From Chloroflexi bacterium RBG_13_46_14 (GTDB lineage: Bacteria; Chloroflexota; Dehalococcoidia; Dehalococcoidales; UBA2162): 12,928 nt of DNA. The position numbers and the translations under genes are program-made. The stretch lies in contig MGML01000069.1 in NCBI GenBank assembly GCA_001796415.1, positions 1-12,928 of the forward strand, given 5' to 3'. Each line of letters starts with the position of its first letter. Within the stretch, counting starts at the first letter, position 1. The notes below the pieces were generated by a model. The model was not told the origin of the DNA, searched no databases, and was given only the letters and a program-made list of their open reading frames with translations. Positions 1 through 7,705 of the stretch are shown piece after piece.

Positions 1-3000
1 AGATACATAGATGAGGATCTCTGTGTAGGCTGCAGAAACTGCGCTACTTACTGCCCTTACACCGTTTCTAATCCGTTTGATGAAAATCTCGGACCTGCAA
101 AAGCGATAGATATCTGGTGTCCTCAGGCTATTCCTGCTTCTGCGGCCATCAATCGCGATGTCTGCCTTTTTTTCGATGATAAATGCACCATATGTAAATC
201 GGTCTGCCAGGCAAAGGCGATCGACTTCAAGCAGAAAAAGAAAAGAGGGATAATGCATGTCGGGGCAATTATTGTCAGCCCCGGATACGAGATATTCGAC
301 GCGAAGCTGGCGGGTGCTTATGGCTACGGACGCATGAAAAATGTGGTCAACAGCCTCGAGTTCGAACGAATGTCGAATGCTTCAGGTCCGTTTAACGGTG
401 AAGTTGTCCGTTTGTCTGATGGTAAAATCCCGCACAAGATTGCATGGCTGCAATGCGTCGGTTCACGCGATTCAGGCCTGGGAAATACCTATTGCTCAGG
501 TATATGCTGCACGTACGCCCTGAAACAAATGATCCTGGTAAAGAATCATCACCCGGATATGGAAGTAGCGATATTCCATAACGATATCAGGACATTCGGC
601 AAAGGTTTCGAAGATTTTTATAAACGGGCTAAGGAAATGGAAGGTGCCCGATTTATCAGGAAGAGAATTTCTTCGGTTAAGGAAAATAAGCGAAATAATA
701 ACCTCATTGTTTCTTACGTCACCGACGATCATACCGTACAGGAAGAAGAATTCGATTTGATAGTACTCTCCGTCGGAATGAGTCCCGCAAAAGATAACAG
801 GGCACTGGCGGAGATAATGGGATTCGAACTTAATGAACACGGCTTCTGTGAAACAAGCGGATTAACACCAAACGAGATTACCGGCAAGCCCGGTATTTAT
901 CCTGCTGCCACATTCACCGCACCGATCGATATTCCCGACTCTATCAGTTCAGCCAGCGGTTCAGGTGCGATGGCAGCCCAGTTATTATCAAGCCAGAGAG
1001 GAACTCTCGCCCAGATAAAGATATACCCCGATGAAAGATCGGTCGAAGGCGAAGAACCCAGGATCGGTGTCTTTGTATGCAACTGTGGCACCAACATAGG
1101 CGGAGTTGCCGATGTTCCCGCTCTTGTCGAATACGCCCGGACTCTCGACGATGTAGTTCATTGCGAAGAACACACTATCTCATGCGGTTCCGATTCACTC
1201 CGTAAAATAACCGAAGCCATAAAAGCAAAAGGACTGAATCGAGTCGTTGTTGCAGCCTGTACCCCCAGAGACCACGAAACAGTGTTCCGTGAAGCGTTAC
1301 GTGAAGCCGGGTTAAACCCTTATCTGCTGGATATGGCTAACATCAGGGAACACTGCACCTGGGTACACTCTTTCGAAAAAGAAGAAGCCACGGAAAAGGC
1401 AAAGGACACCATCGCCATGTCTGTCGCCCGGGCACGCAATCTTACGGAACTGGAGGAACTTGAGCTTCCGGTAAATCCGAAAGGCCTGGTGCTCGGCGGC
1501 GGTCTTGCCGGAATGAACGCGGCTCTTTCGCTTGCCCGGCAGGGATTTGAAGTATATCTTGTAGAGAAGGAAAACGAACTGGGTGGTCACGCCAGGCATA
1601 TTCACTACACGCTTGAAGGACTGGAAGTAGGACCTTATCTCGAACAGATAATCTCGGAAGTAGAGAATGAAAGGAATATCACGCTGTATAAGGGATATGA
1701 ACTGACCAATTTCGCCGGATATGTCGGCAACTTCAGGAGTACACTGGTCAAGACCGGCGAACATGATTCAGAGTCAATCGAGCTTCAGCATGGTATTACG
1801 ATACTTGCCACCGGGGGAAGTTCCTATACACCGACCGAATATAATTATGGGCAGAGTTCCCGGATAGTGACGCAGCAGGAACTTGAAGAAATGATCTCGG
1901 CTGGTACCTTGCCTAAAGACATCAAGACCGTATCAATGATCCAGTGTGTCGGCGCCAGAAATGAAGAACACGGTTATTGCAGTCGTATCTGCTGTGGCGT
2001 AGCTTTGAAAAATGCTCTTAAACTTAAGGAAATAAATCCCGATACGGAAATTACGGTGTTTTACCGCGATATGAGGGCTTACGGCTTCAAAGAGGATTAT
2101 TATCTCGAAGCCAGGGACAAAGGAGTCCTGTTCATCCAGTATGAACCCGAAAGACAGCCGGAAGTATCGGTAAATGGTGACAACCTGACACTCCAATATT
2201 ATGACAGCACGATAAACATGGAGGGTGAGATCAAGCCCGACCTGCTGGTACTCAGTACACCCGTCGTCCCGGACGGCAACCGAGAATTATCTCAATTACT
2301 CAGGCTTCCGTTAACCGGTGACGGATTCTTCATGGAAGCTCATATGAAACTGAGACCGCTTGATTTCGCGACCGACGGTATCTTCCTCTGCGGGATGGCA
2401 CAATATCCCAAGGATATTCCCGACTCTATCAACCAGGCGAAAGGCGCAGCCCTTCGCGCAGCTACTATCCTGTCCAAGGATACCATCGTTGCCAGCGGCG
2501 CTATCTGCGAAGTGAACGAGGAAGACTGTATCGGATGTGGGCTCTGCACCAGAGGTTGTCCTTATAATGCAATAGAGATGCTGGAAACAGAGGTAGGCAA
2601 GGTAGCTCATGTAATACCAGCCGCCTGCAAGGGATGCGGTGTGTGCAACGCCGTTTGCCCTACCCAGGCTATATCTCTCAATCACTTCACCGACCAGCAG
2701 ATATTTTCTCAAATAGATGCCGCTTATACCGTACCTATCGATGAAGATAAACCGAAGATACTTACTATACTGTGCAACTGGTGTGGTTATGCGGCTGCCG
2801 ACCTTGCCGGAGTATCAAGGATTCAATACGCTTCGAATACGCGGACAATAAGAGTCCTGTGTTCCGGTCGGGTACATCCCAAGTTTGTCTACGACGCTTA
2901 TCTGAAAGGTATAGACGCTGTTCTCGTAGTCGGATGCCATCCGGCGGACTGTCACTATATTTCGGGTGTCCAGCAGCAGATACGGACCATTCCAATTACC

Positions 3001-3258
3001 CAGAAAGGTCTTGAAAAAATAGGTATCGAACCTTCCAGGCTAAAACTTGAATTCGCCTCAGCCGCAGAAGGAGCGGCTTTCGCGGCAATCATAAATAATT
3101 ACACCGATGAAATTACTAAAATTGGTCACCTTGAATTAACCGATGAGCAGAAAGAAAAGCTGGTAACGCTCAGGGACAAGAGAACCCTGCCAAAGAAGAA
3201 AGGGAAAGCGGCAAGTGCAGCAGCAATTGACGACGGAGAAAATACCGCCTCGGAATAA
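1..3258 (+). CDS. HdrA-like tandem flavoprotein fused to MvhD domain (5' partial)
   Basis: Subunit A-like protein of a soluble heterodisulfide reductase, the FAD and Fe-S scaffold for electron bifurcation or confurcation. The frame is open from base 1, so the start lies outside; the ATG at 253 is not the start, because a ferredoxin insertion is encoded before it (Cys 8, 11, 14, 18 and 62, 65, 69, numbering from base 1). 1085 residues are visible. Two HdrA modules lie in tandem: each has a QCVG(S/A)R motif followed by a YCxxICC motif (Cys 152/165/169/170 and 649/660/664/665). The second begins near residue 354 with CNCG (Cys 360, 362) and has an FAD-binding GGGLAG at 499-504. Two [4Fe-4S] motifs follow (Cys 843/846/849/853 and 876/879/882/886), then an MvhD/FlpD domain from about 918 (Cys 925, 928, 954, 979, 984). 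Similar domains occur in QmoB- and HdrL-type proteins. It overlaps hdrC by 44 nt. The family call is secure; the physiological partner is unknown. Confidence 0.93.
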   Translation, partial: RYIDEDLCVGCRNCATYCPYTVSNPFDENLGPAKAIDIWCPQAIPASAAINRDVCLFFDDKCTICKSVCQAKAIDFKQKKKRGIMHVGAIIVSPGYEIFDAKLAGAYGYGRMKNVVNSLEFERMSNASGPFNGEVVRLSDGKIPHKIAWLQCVGSRDSGLGNTYCSGICCTYALKQMILVKNHHPDMEVAIFHNDIRTFGKGFEDFYKRAKEMEGARFIRKRISSVKENKRNNNLIVSYVTDDHTVQEEEFDLIVLSVGMSPAKDNRALAEIMGFELNEHGFCETSGLTPNEITGKPGIYPAATFTAPIDIPDSISSASGSGAMAAQLLSSQRGTLAQIKIYPDERSVEGEEPRIGVFVCNCGTNIGGVADVPALVEYARTLDDVVHCEEHTISCGSDSLRKITEAIKAKGLNRVVVAACTPRDHETVFREALREAGLNPYLLDMANIREHCTWVHSFEKEEATEKAKDTIAMSVARARNLTELEELELPVNPKGLVLGGGLAGMNAALSLARQGFEVYLVEKENELGGHARHIHYTLEGLEVGPYLEQIISEVENERNITLYKGYELTNFAGYVGNFRSTLVKTGEHDSESIELQHGITILATGGSSYTPTEYNYGQSSRIVTQQELEEMISAGTLPKDIKTVSMIQCVGARNEEHGYCSRICCGVALKNALKLKEINPDTEITVFYRDMRAYGFKEDYYLEARDKGVLFIQYEPERQPEVSVNGDNLTLQYYDSTINMEGEIKPDLLVLSTPVVPDGNRELSQLLRLPLTGDGFFMEAHMKLRPLDFATDGIFLCGMAQYPKDIPDSINQAKGAALRAATILSKDTIVASGAICEVNEEDCIGCGLCTRGCPYNAIEMLETEVGKVAHVIPAACKGCGVCNAVCPTQAISLNHFTDQQIFSQIDAAYTVPIDEDKPKILTILCNWCGYAAADLAGVSRIQYASNTRTIRVLCSGRVHPKFVYDAYLKGIDAVLVVGCHPADCHYISGVQQQIRTIPITQKGLEKIGIEPSRLKLEFASAAEGAAFAAIINNYTDEITKIGHLELTDEQKEKLVTLRDKRTLPKKKGKAASAAAIDDGENTASE

Positions 3259-3793
3259 CGAATTTACGAATAAGATAGCCGCTGAAGTCAGGTACCTCAA
3301 TCGATGCTACCAGTGCTCGATGTGCAGCGACGGATGTCCCGTTGCTTATGCGATGGATTATTACCCCAACCAGGTAATCCATCTCGTCCGGCTCGGTCTC
3401 AAAGAAAAAGTATTGAAAAGCACTACCATATGGCTGTGCGCTTCCTGCGAGACCTGTGCCACTCGCTGTCCTAATGAAATAGAGATCGTCCGTCTGATGG
3501 ACATACTTCGAGAAGAATCGGTAAAAGCCGGTGTCAACAGCCGGGTGAGTAATATACTCAAATTTCACCAGGCATTCCTGGAACAGATAAAGAAAAAGGG
3601 CAGGATCGATGAAGTAAGCCTGATGATTAGCTACGAGATGAAATCACGTGAATTCCTCTCTGTTTCGAAGATAAAGGAACTGGCGGCTATGGCAATTGGA
3701 ATGTTTAAGAAGGGTAAGATTAAGTTTCCTTCGTTGAAGAGATACTCGACCGGAGAGATCAAGTCTATTTATAAAAAGGTTTTTTCTCGCTAA
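3215..3793 (+). CDS. hdrC: HdrC-like ferredoxin subunit
   Basis: Small iron-sulfur subunit (192 aa) that carries electrons between HdrA and HdrB. Two [4Fe-4S] motifs are plain: Cys 31/34/37/41 (CYQCSMCSDGCP) and Cys 75/78/81/85 (CASCETCATRCP), with spacing typical of HdrC. There is no membrane anchor, so this is the soluble type. The basic C-terminal tail (about 110-192) has no cysteines. The start is a GTG, with AGGGA about 10 nt upstream inside the end of hdrA, giving a 44-nt overlap in another frame and suggesting translational coupling. No in-frame ATG precedes the first cluster; the only later candidate before conserved sequence is a TTG at 3227, so the GTG is preferred. hdrB follows 27 nt downstream. 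Confidence 0.9.
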   Translation: MQQQLTTEKIPPRNNEFTNKIAAEVRYLNRCYQCSMCSDGCPVAYAMDYYPNQVIHLVRLGLKEKVLKSTTIWLCASCETCATRCPNEIEIVRLMDILREESVKAGVNSRVSNILKFHQAFLEQIKKKGRIDEVSLMISYEMKSREFLSVSKIKELAAMAIGMFKKGKIKFPSLKRYSTGEIKSIYKKVFSR

Positions 3794-3820
3794 AATATTT
3801 CCCAAGGGAAAAATGAATTT

Positions 3821-4678
3821 ATGAAATACGCATACTATCCTGGATGTACGGCAACAACCACATCAGTCGAATATGAAGAATCCGTCAGGGAAATAGCCGG
3901 ATATCTTGACATCGAGTTCACAGAAATACCGGACTGGACATGTTGCGGCGCCAGTTCAGGTCATGTAATAAACCGCGAGCTTTCCCTTGCTCTGCCGTCC
4001 CGTAACCTTGCCCTTGCTGAAAAGATGAATATGGATGTTGTCGCACCCTGTCCAGGTTGTTTATTACGTTTTAAGACTGCGGAATACGAGCTTGGCAGAG
4101 ATCCAGCGCTGAAATCAAAGATCGAAGAAGACATAGGTTTGAAACTAAATCTTTCACATAAATCGCGTCACGTTCTGGAAATCCTGTACCGGGATATCGG
4201 CGTACAAACCATCAGAGATAAAGTAGTAAGACCGCTCGAAGGTCTAAAAATAGCACCATATTACGGATGTGTTCTGGTTCGTCCTCCTGAGGTTACTTCC
4301 TTCGATAATCCGGAGAATCCCACGATTATGGACGAGATAATGGAAGCCCTGGGAGCCGAGATTGTTGACTGGTCGTATAAGGTTGACTGCTGTGGAGGTT
4401 CTCTCTCTATAGTCGTTCCGGAAATAGTAAAGAAATTATCCGGGAAGATTATACAGGGAGCCAGGGAAGCCGGGGCTGATATGATAGTAACTGCCTGTGG
4501 AATCTGCCAGCTTAACCTGGATATGCGCCAGCCGAAGGAACCTAATACTGAACCCTTACCTGCGCTCTATTTCAGTGAGTTGATGGCACACGCTTTCGGC
4601 AGCCAGGGTATTAAAGGATGGGCTGAGAAGCACTTCATTGATCCGTCGATAAAACTTGCCGAACTTGGTTTGCTTTAA
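3821..4678 (+). CDS. hdrB: HdrB-like CCG-domain subunit
   Basis: Catalytic subunit of HdrABC-type complexes, in which each CCG domain binds a non-cubane [4Fe-4S] cluster that reduces a disulfide or another acceptor. The protein is 285 aa, a normal length for HdrB. Both CCG domains are intact: Cys 9, 41-42, 77, 80 (a C-X31-CC-X34-CxxC pattern) and Cys 150, 190-191, 226, 229 (C-X39-CC-X34-CxxC). No signal peptide or membrane segment is visible. It is the last gene of the hdrA-hdrC-hdrB run and ends 9 nt from the stop codon of the convergent paaX-type gene, so no separate terminator fits between them. The SD is weak: AAGGG lies 12 nt before the ATG. The natural acceptor cannot be read from the sequence; in a non-methanogen it need not be CoM-S-S-CoB. 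Confidence 0.9.
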   Translation: MKYAYYPGCTATTTSVEYEESVREIAGYLDIEFTEIPDWTCCGASSGHVINRELSLALPSRNLALAEKMNMDVVAPCPGCLLRFKTAEYELGRDPALKSKIEEDIGLKLNLSHKSRHVLEILYRDIGVQTIRDKVVRPLEGLKIAPYYGCVLVRPPEVTSFDNPENPTIMDEIMEALGAEIVDWSYKVDCCGGSLSIVVPEIVKKLSGKIIQGAREAGADMIVTACGICQLNLDMRQPKEPNTEPLPALYFSELMAHAFGSQGIKGWAEKHFIDPSIKLAELGLL

Positions 4679-4687
4679 ACGCTTAAT

Positions 4688-5509
4688 CTAGTACTCCGCC
4701 AGTACTGAATCGAAATACTGGTTTGCCTTTTCAGTAAGTATTTCGTGATAACGATCGAAAAGATCCATTGCCTCCGAACGCAACCAGTTTTTAGGAAGAA
4801 GCTCTTCAGGAAGATCCGGATCCAGGTACGGCAGCCGTCGATAATCATCAATCAGTTTGAATCTCTGGACAAAGTATTCACTGGATTCAATGTTTTCACC
4901 TTTATCGATGCGTGCCTGGTGGTCTTCCATCTTTTTCCGGTATTCTTTTATAAATGCGTTATACCTTTTATGAATCTTCTGGAGATCCCAGCATCTGGCT
5001 ACTATTCCTGTCGGGTCATTCGAATTTTTCATCCTTGTCTGAAATACCTGTATATAAGGCCTTATTTCCAGTTTATCTGCCAGTTCTATCACCTCATCGG
5101 TAAGGTCATGGGGCGATATCCAGGTAGCGGTGGTCAAAGGGCCGAAACCCATCCAGGCGAGTTCTCTGCGGAGTCTATCCCTTGCTTCCCTGTTCTCTTC
5201 TGGAATGTAATAGACTACCAGGTTCCACAGACCGTTCCATTTATCGCGTTTCCGCTCGAAAATCCTTCTCTCGCCTTTGTACATTAAAGCCTGACCTTCA
5301 TCGCTCAGTGAATAATAACTTCGTGACCTGTTGCGTCTGACCTTTAATATACTCGCGCGGCACATGCGTGAAACCGCCGACCTGATGGAATTTTCGGAAA
5401 GACCGAAGTTACTTAGAAGAGCTATGAGACTGCCTATTCCTATTTCACCGCCTCTATGGCGAACATAATCACCATAGAGAGTAAGCATTGCAGACCTGGG
5501 ACCGAACAT
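4688..5509 (-). CDS. PaaX-family transcriptional regulator
   Basis: DNA-binding regulator of 273 aa. PaaX proteins usually repress aromatic (phenylacetyl-CoA) catabolism by binding a CoA thioester ligand. The N-terminal winged helix covers about residues 1-75, beginning with the family-typical PRSAMLTLYGDYVRHRGGEI and continuing to a wing at RNRSRSYYSLSDEG. The central domain starts near KWNGLWNLVVYYIPEENR, and the C-terminal domain includes RSEAMDLFDRYHEI. The length fits the family. The first ATG is kept because the conserved N-terminus begins right after it; a GGTGA lies about 8 nt upstream. It converges on hdrB with a 9-nt gap. Its own promoter carries two copies of an operator-like sequence, so autoregulation is likely. 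No paa catabolic genes are visible, so its ligand and targets are unknown. Confidence 0.88.
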   Translation of the reverse strand: MFGPRSAMLTLYGDYVRHRGGEIGIGSLIALLSNFGLSENSIRSAVSRMCRASILKVRRNRSRSYYSLSDEGQALMYKGERRIFERKRDKWNGLWNLVVYYIPEENREARDRLRRELAWMGFGPLTTATWISPHDLTDEVIELADKLEIRPYIQVFQTRMKNSNDPTGIVARCWDLQKIHKRYNAFIKEYRKKMEDHQARIDKGENIESSEYFVQRFKLIDDYRRLPYLDPDLPEELLPKNWLRSEAMDLFDRYHEILTEKANQYFDSVLAEY

Positions 5510-5513
5510 AGTA

Positions 5514-5595
5514 TGTCACCGTAACAATATTGCGTTAATTAAGCGATAGATTATGTTAACACGTGACTTATGAGGTGTCAACATGACAATATCGC
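5514..5595 (-). promoter_or_regulatory. paaX-type gene promoter with two operator-like repeats
   Basis: On the minus strand a perfect -35 TTGACA (5576-5581) is followed after 17 nt by TAACAT (5553-5558, 4/6 to the -10 consensus). Two 20-bp direct repeats match at 16 of 20 positions: 5576-5595, covering the -35 box, and 5514-5533, between the predicted transcription start and the start codon. On the plus strand each contains a dyad of the form TGTCA-N3-TRACA followed by ATATYGC. The copies are 62 bp apart, close to six helical turns. The placement fits an autoregulatory operator pair; PaaX binding is inferred. Confidence 0.55.
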
Positions 5596-5631
5596 TAAGA
5601 AATGAGTATACGGGTAATACGAATGATCAGT

Positions 5632-5949
5632 CTACGGATGGGTTCCTCTGACTACTTCTATCTCCAGTTCATCCTGTATTGCTTTCTCATACAGGTCGAC
5701 TGTTGGGCATGGATGTACCAGGCAGTTTCCGAGGTGTATCACCTCAGCGCCTTTTTCCTTAAGCTTGCTTGCTTTCTCCAGTATCTTATCCGCTTTACCT
5801 CTACCGCAGCCGCCACAGGTATCGAATCCGATAAGTTCGATATCACTGTATCTCTCAAAACTCCCCTTCTTTTCCTGTAACGCCGGAAAACAGTGAAATC
5901 CTGCACAATTGTTGCTGTGTTCACCACACCTGATAATACCTATTTTCAT
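5632..5949 (-). CDS. CGGC-domain cysteine-rich protein
   Basis: Small cytoplasmic protein of 105 aa matching the CGGC domain family. Visible features are Cys 8, 15 and 20 near the N-terminus, the signature CGGC at 45-48 (TCGGCGRG), and NCLVHPCP with Cys 76 and 81. The conserved Cys and His have led to a proposed metal-binding role for the family; its biochemical role is not established. The SD is good (GAGGGGCGG about 6 nt before the ATG). It starts 23 nt after the stop of the selenoprotein gene on the same strand, so the two are almost certainly one operon. That context makes a redox or metal partner of the selenoprotein plausible, but this is inference. Confidence 0.85.
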   Translation of the reverse strand: MKIGIIRCGEHSNNCAGFHCFPALQEKKGSFERYSDIELIGFDTCGGCGRGKADKILEKASKLKEKGAEVIHLGNCLVHPCPTVDLYEKAIQDELEIEVVRGTHP

Positions 5950-5972
5950 TAATTACCGCCCCTCTACTATAT

Positions 5973-7631
5973 TTATCGCCATTCGTCTACAGACGCAGTA
6001 CCGAGTAATCCAAGACTACCGGCCTGCCAGTAAGGATTCGTCTCACCACCGGCGACCATTATATTAACATCCAATTCTCGCGTAATCGGTATCTTGACTC
6101 CTTCCGGCAGTTTAAGCCATGAAGCATAAGGTTCTTCACCGGCTTTTGCTCTCGCCAGCTCCTCAGGATGTCCGCCTTCCGGAAACTGACCGGGAAAGCC
6201 CCAGTACTGTTTCTGATCGTATTTAACATTTTCTTTCAGCCACTGATGGAATTCTTCCTTAGTTTTATATCCAAGATCGTCATGGAGCATCATCGCCACT
6301 AGCGGATCCATCACGATAGAAGCTCCGCAGCACTGGAAATTATCCTCGAAGAATATTCTGATTGTCTGGTCCTTCCATGACTCGAAGCCACCCATATTAC
6401 TCCAGTTCCAGCCATGAAATACACTGACTACGCTTTCTTCAGGCTTATATCCTTTCAGCACATGGAAAGGTTTCCATCCTTCAGGTAGTCGTTCTTCACG
6501 TTCACCAAAACAGAGATTCGTAAAGTTGTGTCCCTGACCCTGGCTTCCCATATAATTCAGCCCCGGCGTGACTCTGCCGCCAAGGTTCTTCGATACCAGC
6601 GACCACGCCGCCCCAATGGATGCATTCGCATGATTAAAGGGACCAAATGTGCCTATGGACATGTTCATCTTTATTTCGTTTCTTATCGGGCCGTTCACGC
6701 AGACCATCGCCGTAAACGAATTGGTAGATGTGAACAGAGCAGTATGTCCCATAGAAGCAACAGCAAGAATTACCGGAAAATACTCAGGTTTCGCTCCGGC
6801 TATAACGGCATTCACCGCAACCTGTTCTACGTTATAGGACCATTTCTCATGTGGAGATGACGGTGCCATTTCAGCGACTTTTTCATCGGGCTTACGACTC
6901 GTCCCTTTCAGCATGGCTTCCACCCGTTCTTCGGTCGGCACGATTATGGGCAGATACAAAGTCCAGCCGTTATTCCTGAACAGTTCCTGGAAATTCTCTT
7001 CGGTATCGGTACCCAGTATTCTCTGGCGGGGTCTCTCGATATTTCCCGTTTTCGATTCGTCTTCATTCAGGGATAGAGTGAGGTGATCCACGATCTCCTG
7101 TAAAACCTGTCTCCCGGTTACAGGATCTTTGCCCAGCAGCTTCTGCCGGCACTCCTCAGACGGCCTGTAAGCAACAGGATGCTGGACGAAAGCTACTCTC
7201 AAGTGCTGCATACCTTTGCCATAAAGAGACTCCCGCACAGGCGTCTCAAACGTATTGGTAATGACCGGTACTGAAGGTATGCCCATCTTTTCGGCTGTGA
7301 CACAGTGGCCGGCAACCGCCGGCGCGCAGGTGCTTCAATGTCCGACGTACTGGATCATCCCGTCACCTTTTTCTTTTATCTCTGCCCATAGTTGAGGATC
7401 ATCAGCAAAATATGAACCTGCTTTCTGTCTGTAAACAAAATTCGTTTTGGGATAATTTTCTTTCAAGAGGTTTACGAGTTCTTCACCAAACTGTTCACTC
7501 GCCGGAAATTTGGCGTCGACTATATAGATGGTTTTACCATCAAGAGTATCGAGTCGGGGTGACATCGGCTGTAACTGCAGTGGAGGTAAGGTACCGAGTG
7601 GACTTAATACAGTAACGGTCTTTTCAACCAT
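5973..7631 (-). CDS. UGSC-family selenoprotein, UGA read as Sec99
   Basis: A 552-aa selenoprotein candidate read through one in-frame UGA at 7335-7337. Residues 1-98 (7631-7338) and the part after the UGA are in the same frame with no other stop. The junction reads YVGH-U-STC-APAVAGHC, so Sec99 sits in a U-x-x-C redox motif with Cys102. The region from about 20 to 150 (IYIVDAKFPASEQFGEEL, EKMGIPSVPVITNTFE) resembles the UGSC (seleno)protein family as I recall it. A second domain (about 205-552) contains ANASIGAAWSLVSKNLGG and a vicinal CC at 434-435. The SD is strong (AGGAGGG, 7 nt before ATG 7631). A standard caller would split it, starting a 437-aa ORF at ATG 7286 that lacks an obvious SD and loses the motif. 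The CGGC gene follows in the operon. The reaction is unknown; a thiol/selenol oxidoreductase is likely. The alternative is a nonsense mutation, which the hairpin and motif make unlikely. Confidence 0.87.
7308..7323 (-). promoter_or_regulatory. Bacterial SECIS-like hairpin after the UGA
   Basis: In the mRNA, 11 nt after the UGA, a 6-bp all-GC stem GCCGGC/GCCGGC closes a 4-nt loop, GGUU (7314-7317). The loop starts 17 nt after the UGA and its first two bases are G. Bacterial SECIS elements typically have a short apical loop with a G in its first two positions, roughly 16-37 nt after the UGA. A weaker lower stem (GCAC, 2-5 nt after the UGA, with GUGU, 32-35 nt after) extends the fold around an internal loop. 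It lies inside the coding sequence, as expected for SelB-dependent Sec insertion. Confidence 0.75.
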
Positions 7632-7694
7632 AAATAATCCCTCCTGAAAACGTCCTTGAGATTAAATCATACTACTTTCCACGTTATTTATAAA
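7632..7694 (-). promoter_or_regulatory. Promoter and RBS of the selenoprotein-CGGC operon
   Basis: On the minus strand TTTATA (7689-7694, 4/6 to the -35 consensus) and TATGAT (7666-7671, 5/6 to the -10 consensus) are 17 nt apart. The leader of about 28 nt ends in a strong AGGAGGG, 7 nt before the ATG. A small AGCC-GAA-GGCT dyad (7694-7704) lies between this -35 and that of the divergent arylsulfotransferase-like gene. Confidence 0.5.
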
Positions 7695-7705
7695 GCCGAA
7701 GGCTC

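Noticed and set aside
253..3258. HdrA gene starting at ATG 253.
   Set aside because: The frame is open to base 1 and encodes two ferredoxin-type Cys clusters before residue 85, so the gene is simply cut by the window.
3797..3810. TTTCCC-AA-GGGAAA dyad before hdrB as a terminator or attenuator.
   Set aside because: A 2-nt loop cannot form a stable hairpin, no T run follows, and part of it serves as the hdrB SD.
5602..5880. A 92-codon plus-strand ORF opposite the CGGC gene.
   Set aside because: It has no SD or recognisable motif and is the shadow of a gene with a clear family signature.
5973..7286. A free-standing 437-aa gene starting at ATG 7286.
   Set aside because: It lacks an SD, and the 17 codons upstream, back to the UGA, continue the conserved domain in frame. 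It is the tail of the selenoprotein.
7694..7704. AGCC-GAA-GGCT as an operator or terminator between the divergent promoters.
   Set aside because: A 4-bp stem is too short to separate from chance; kept only as a note in the promoter entry.
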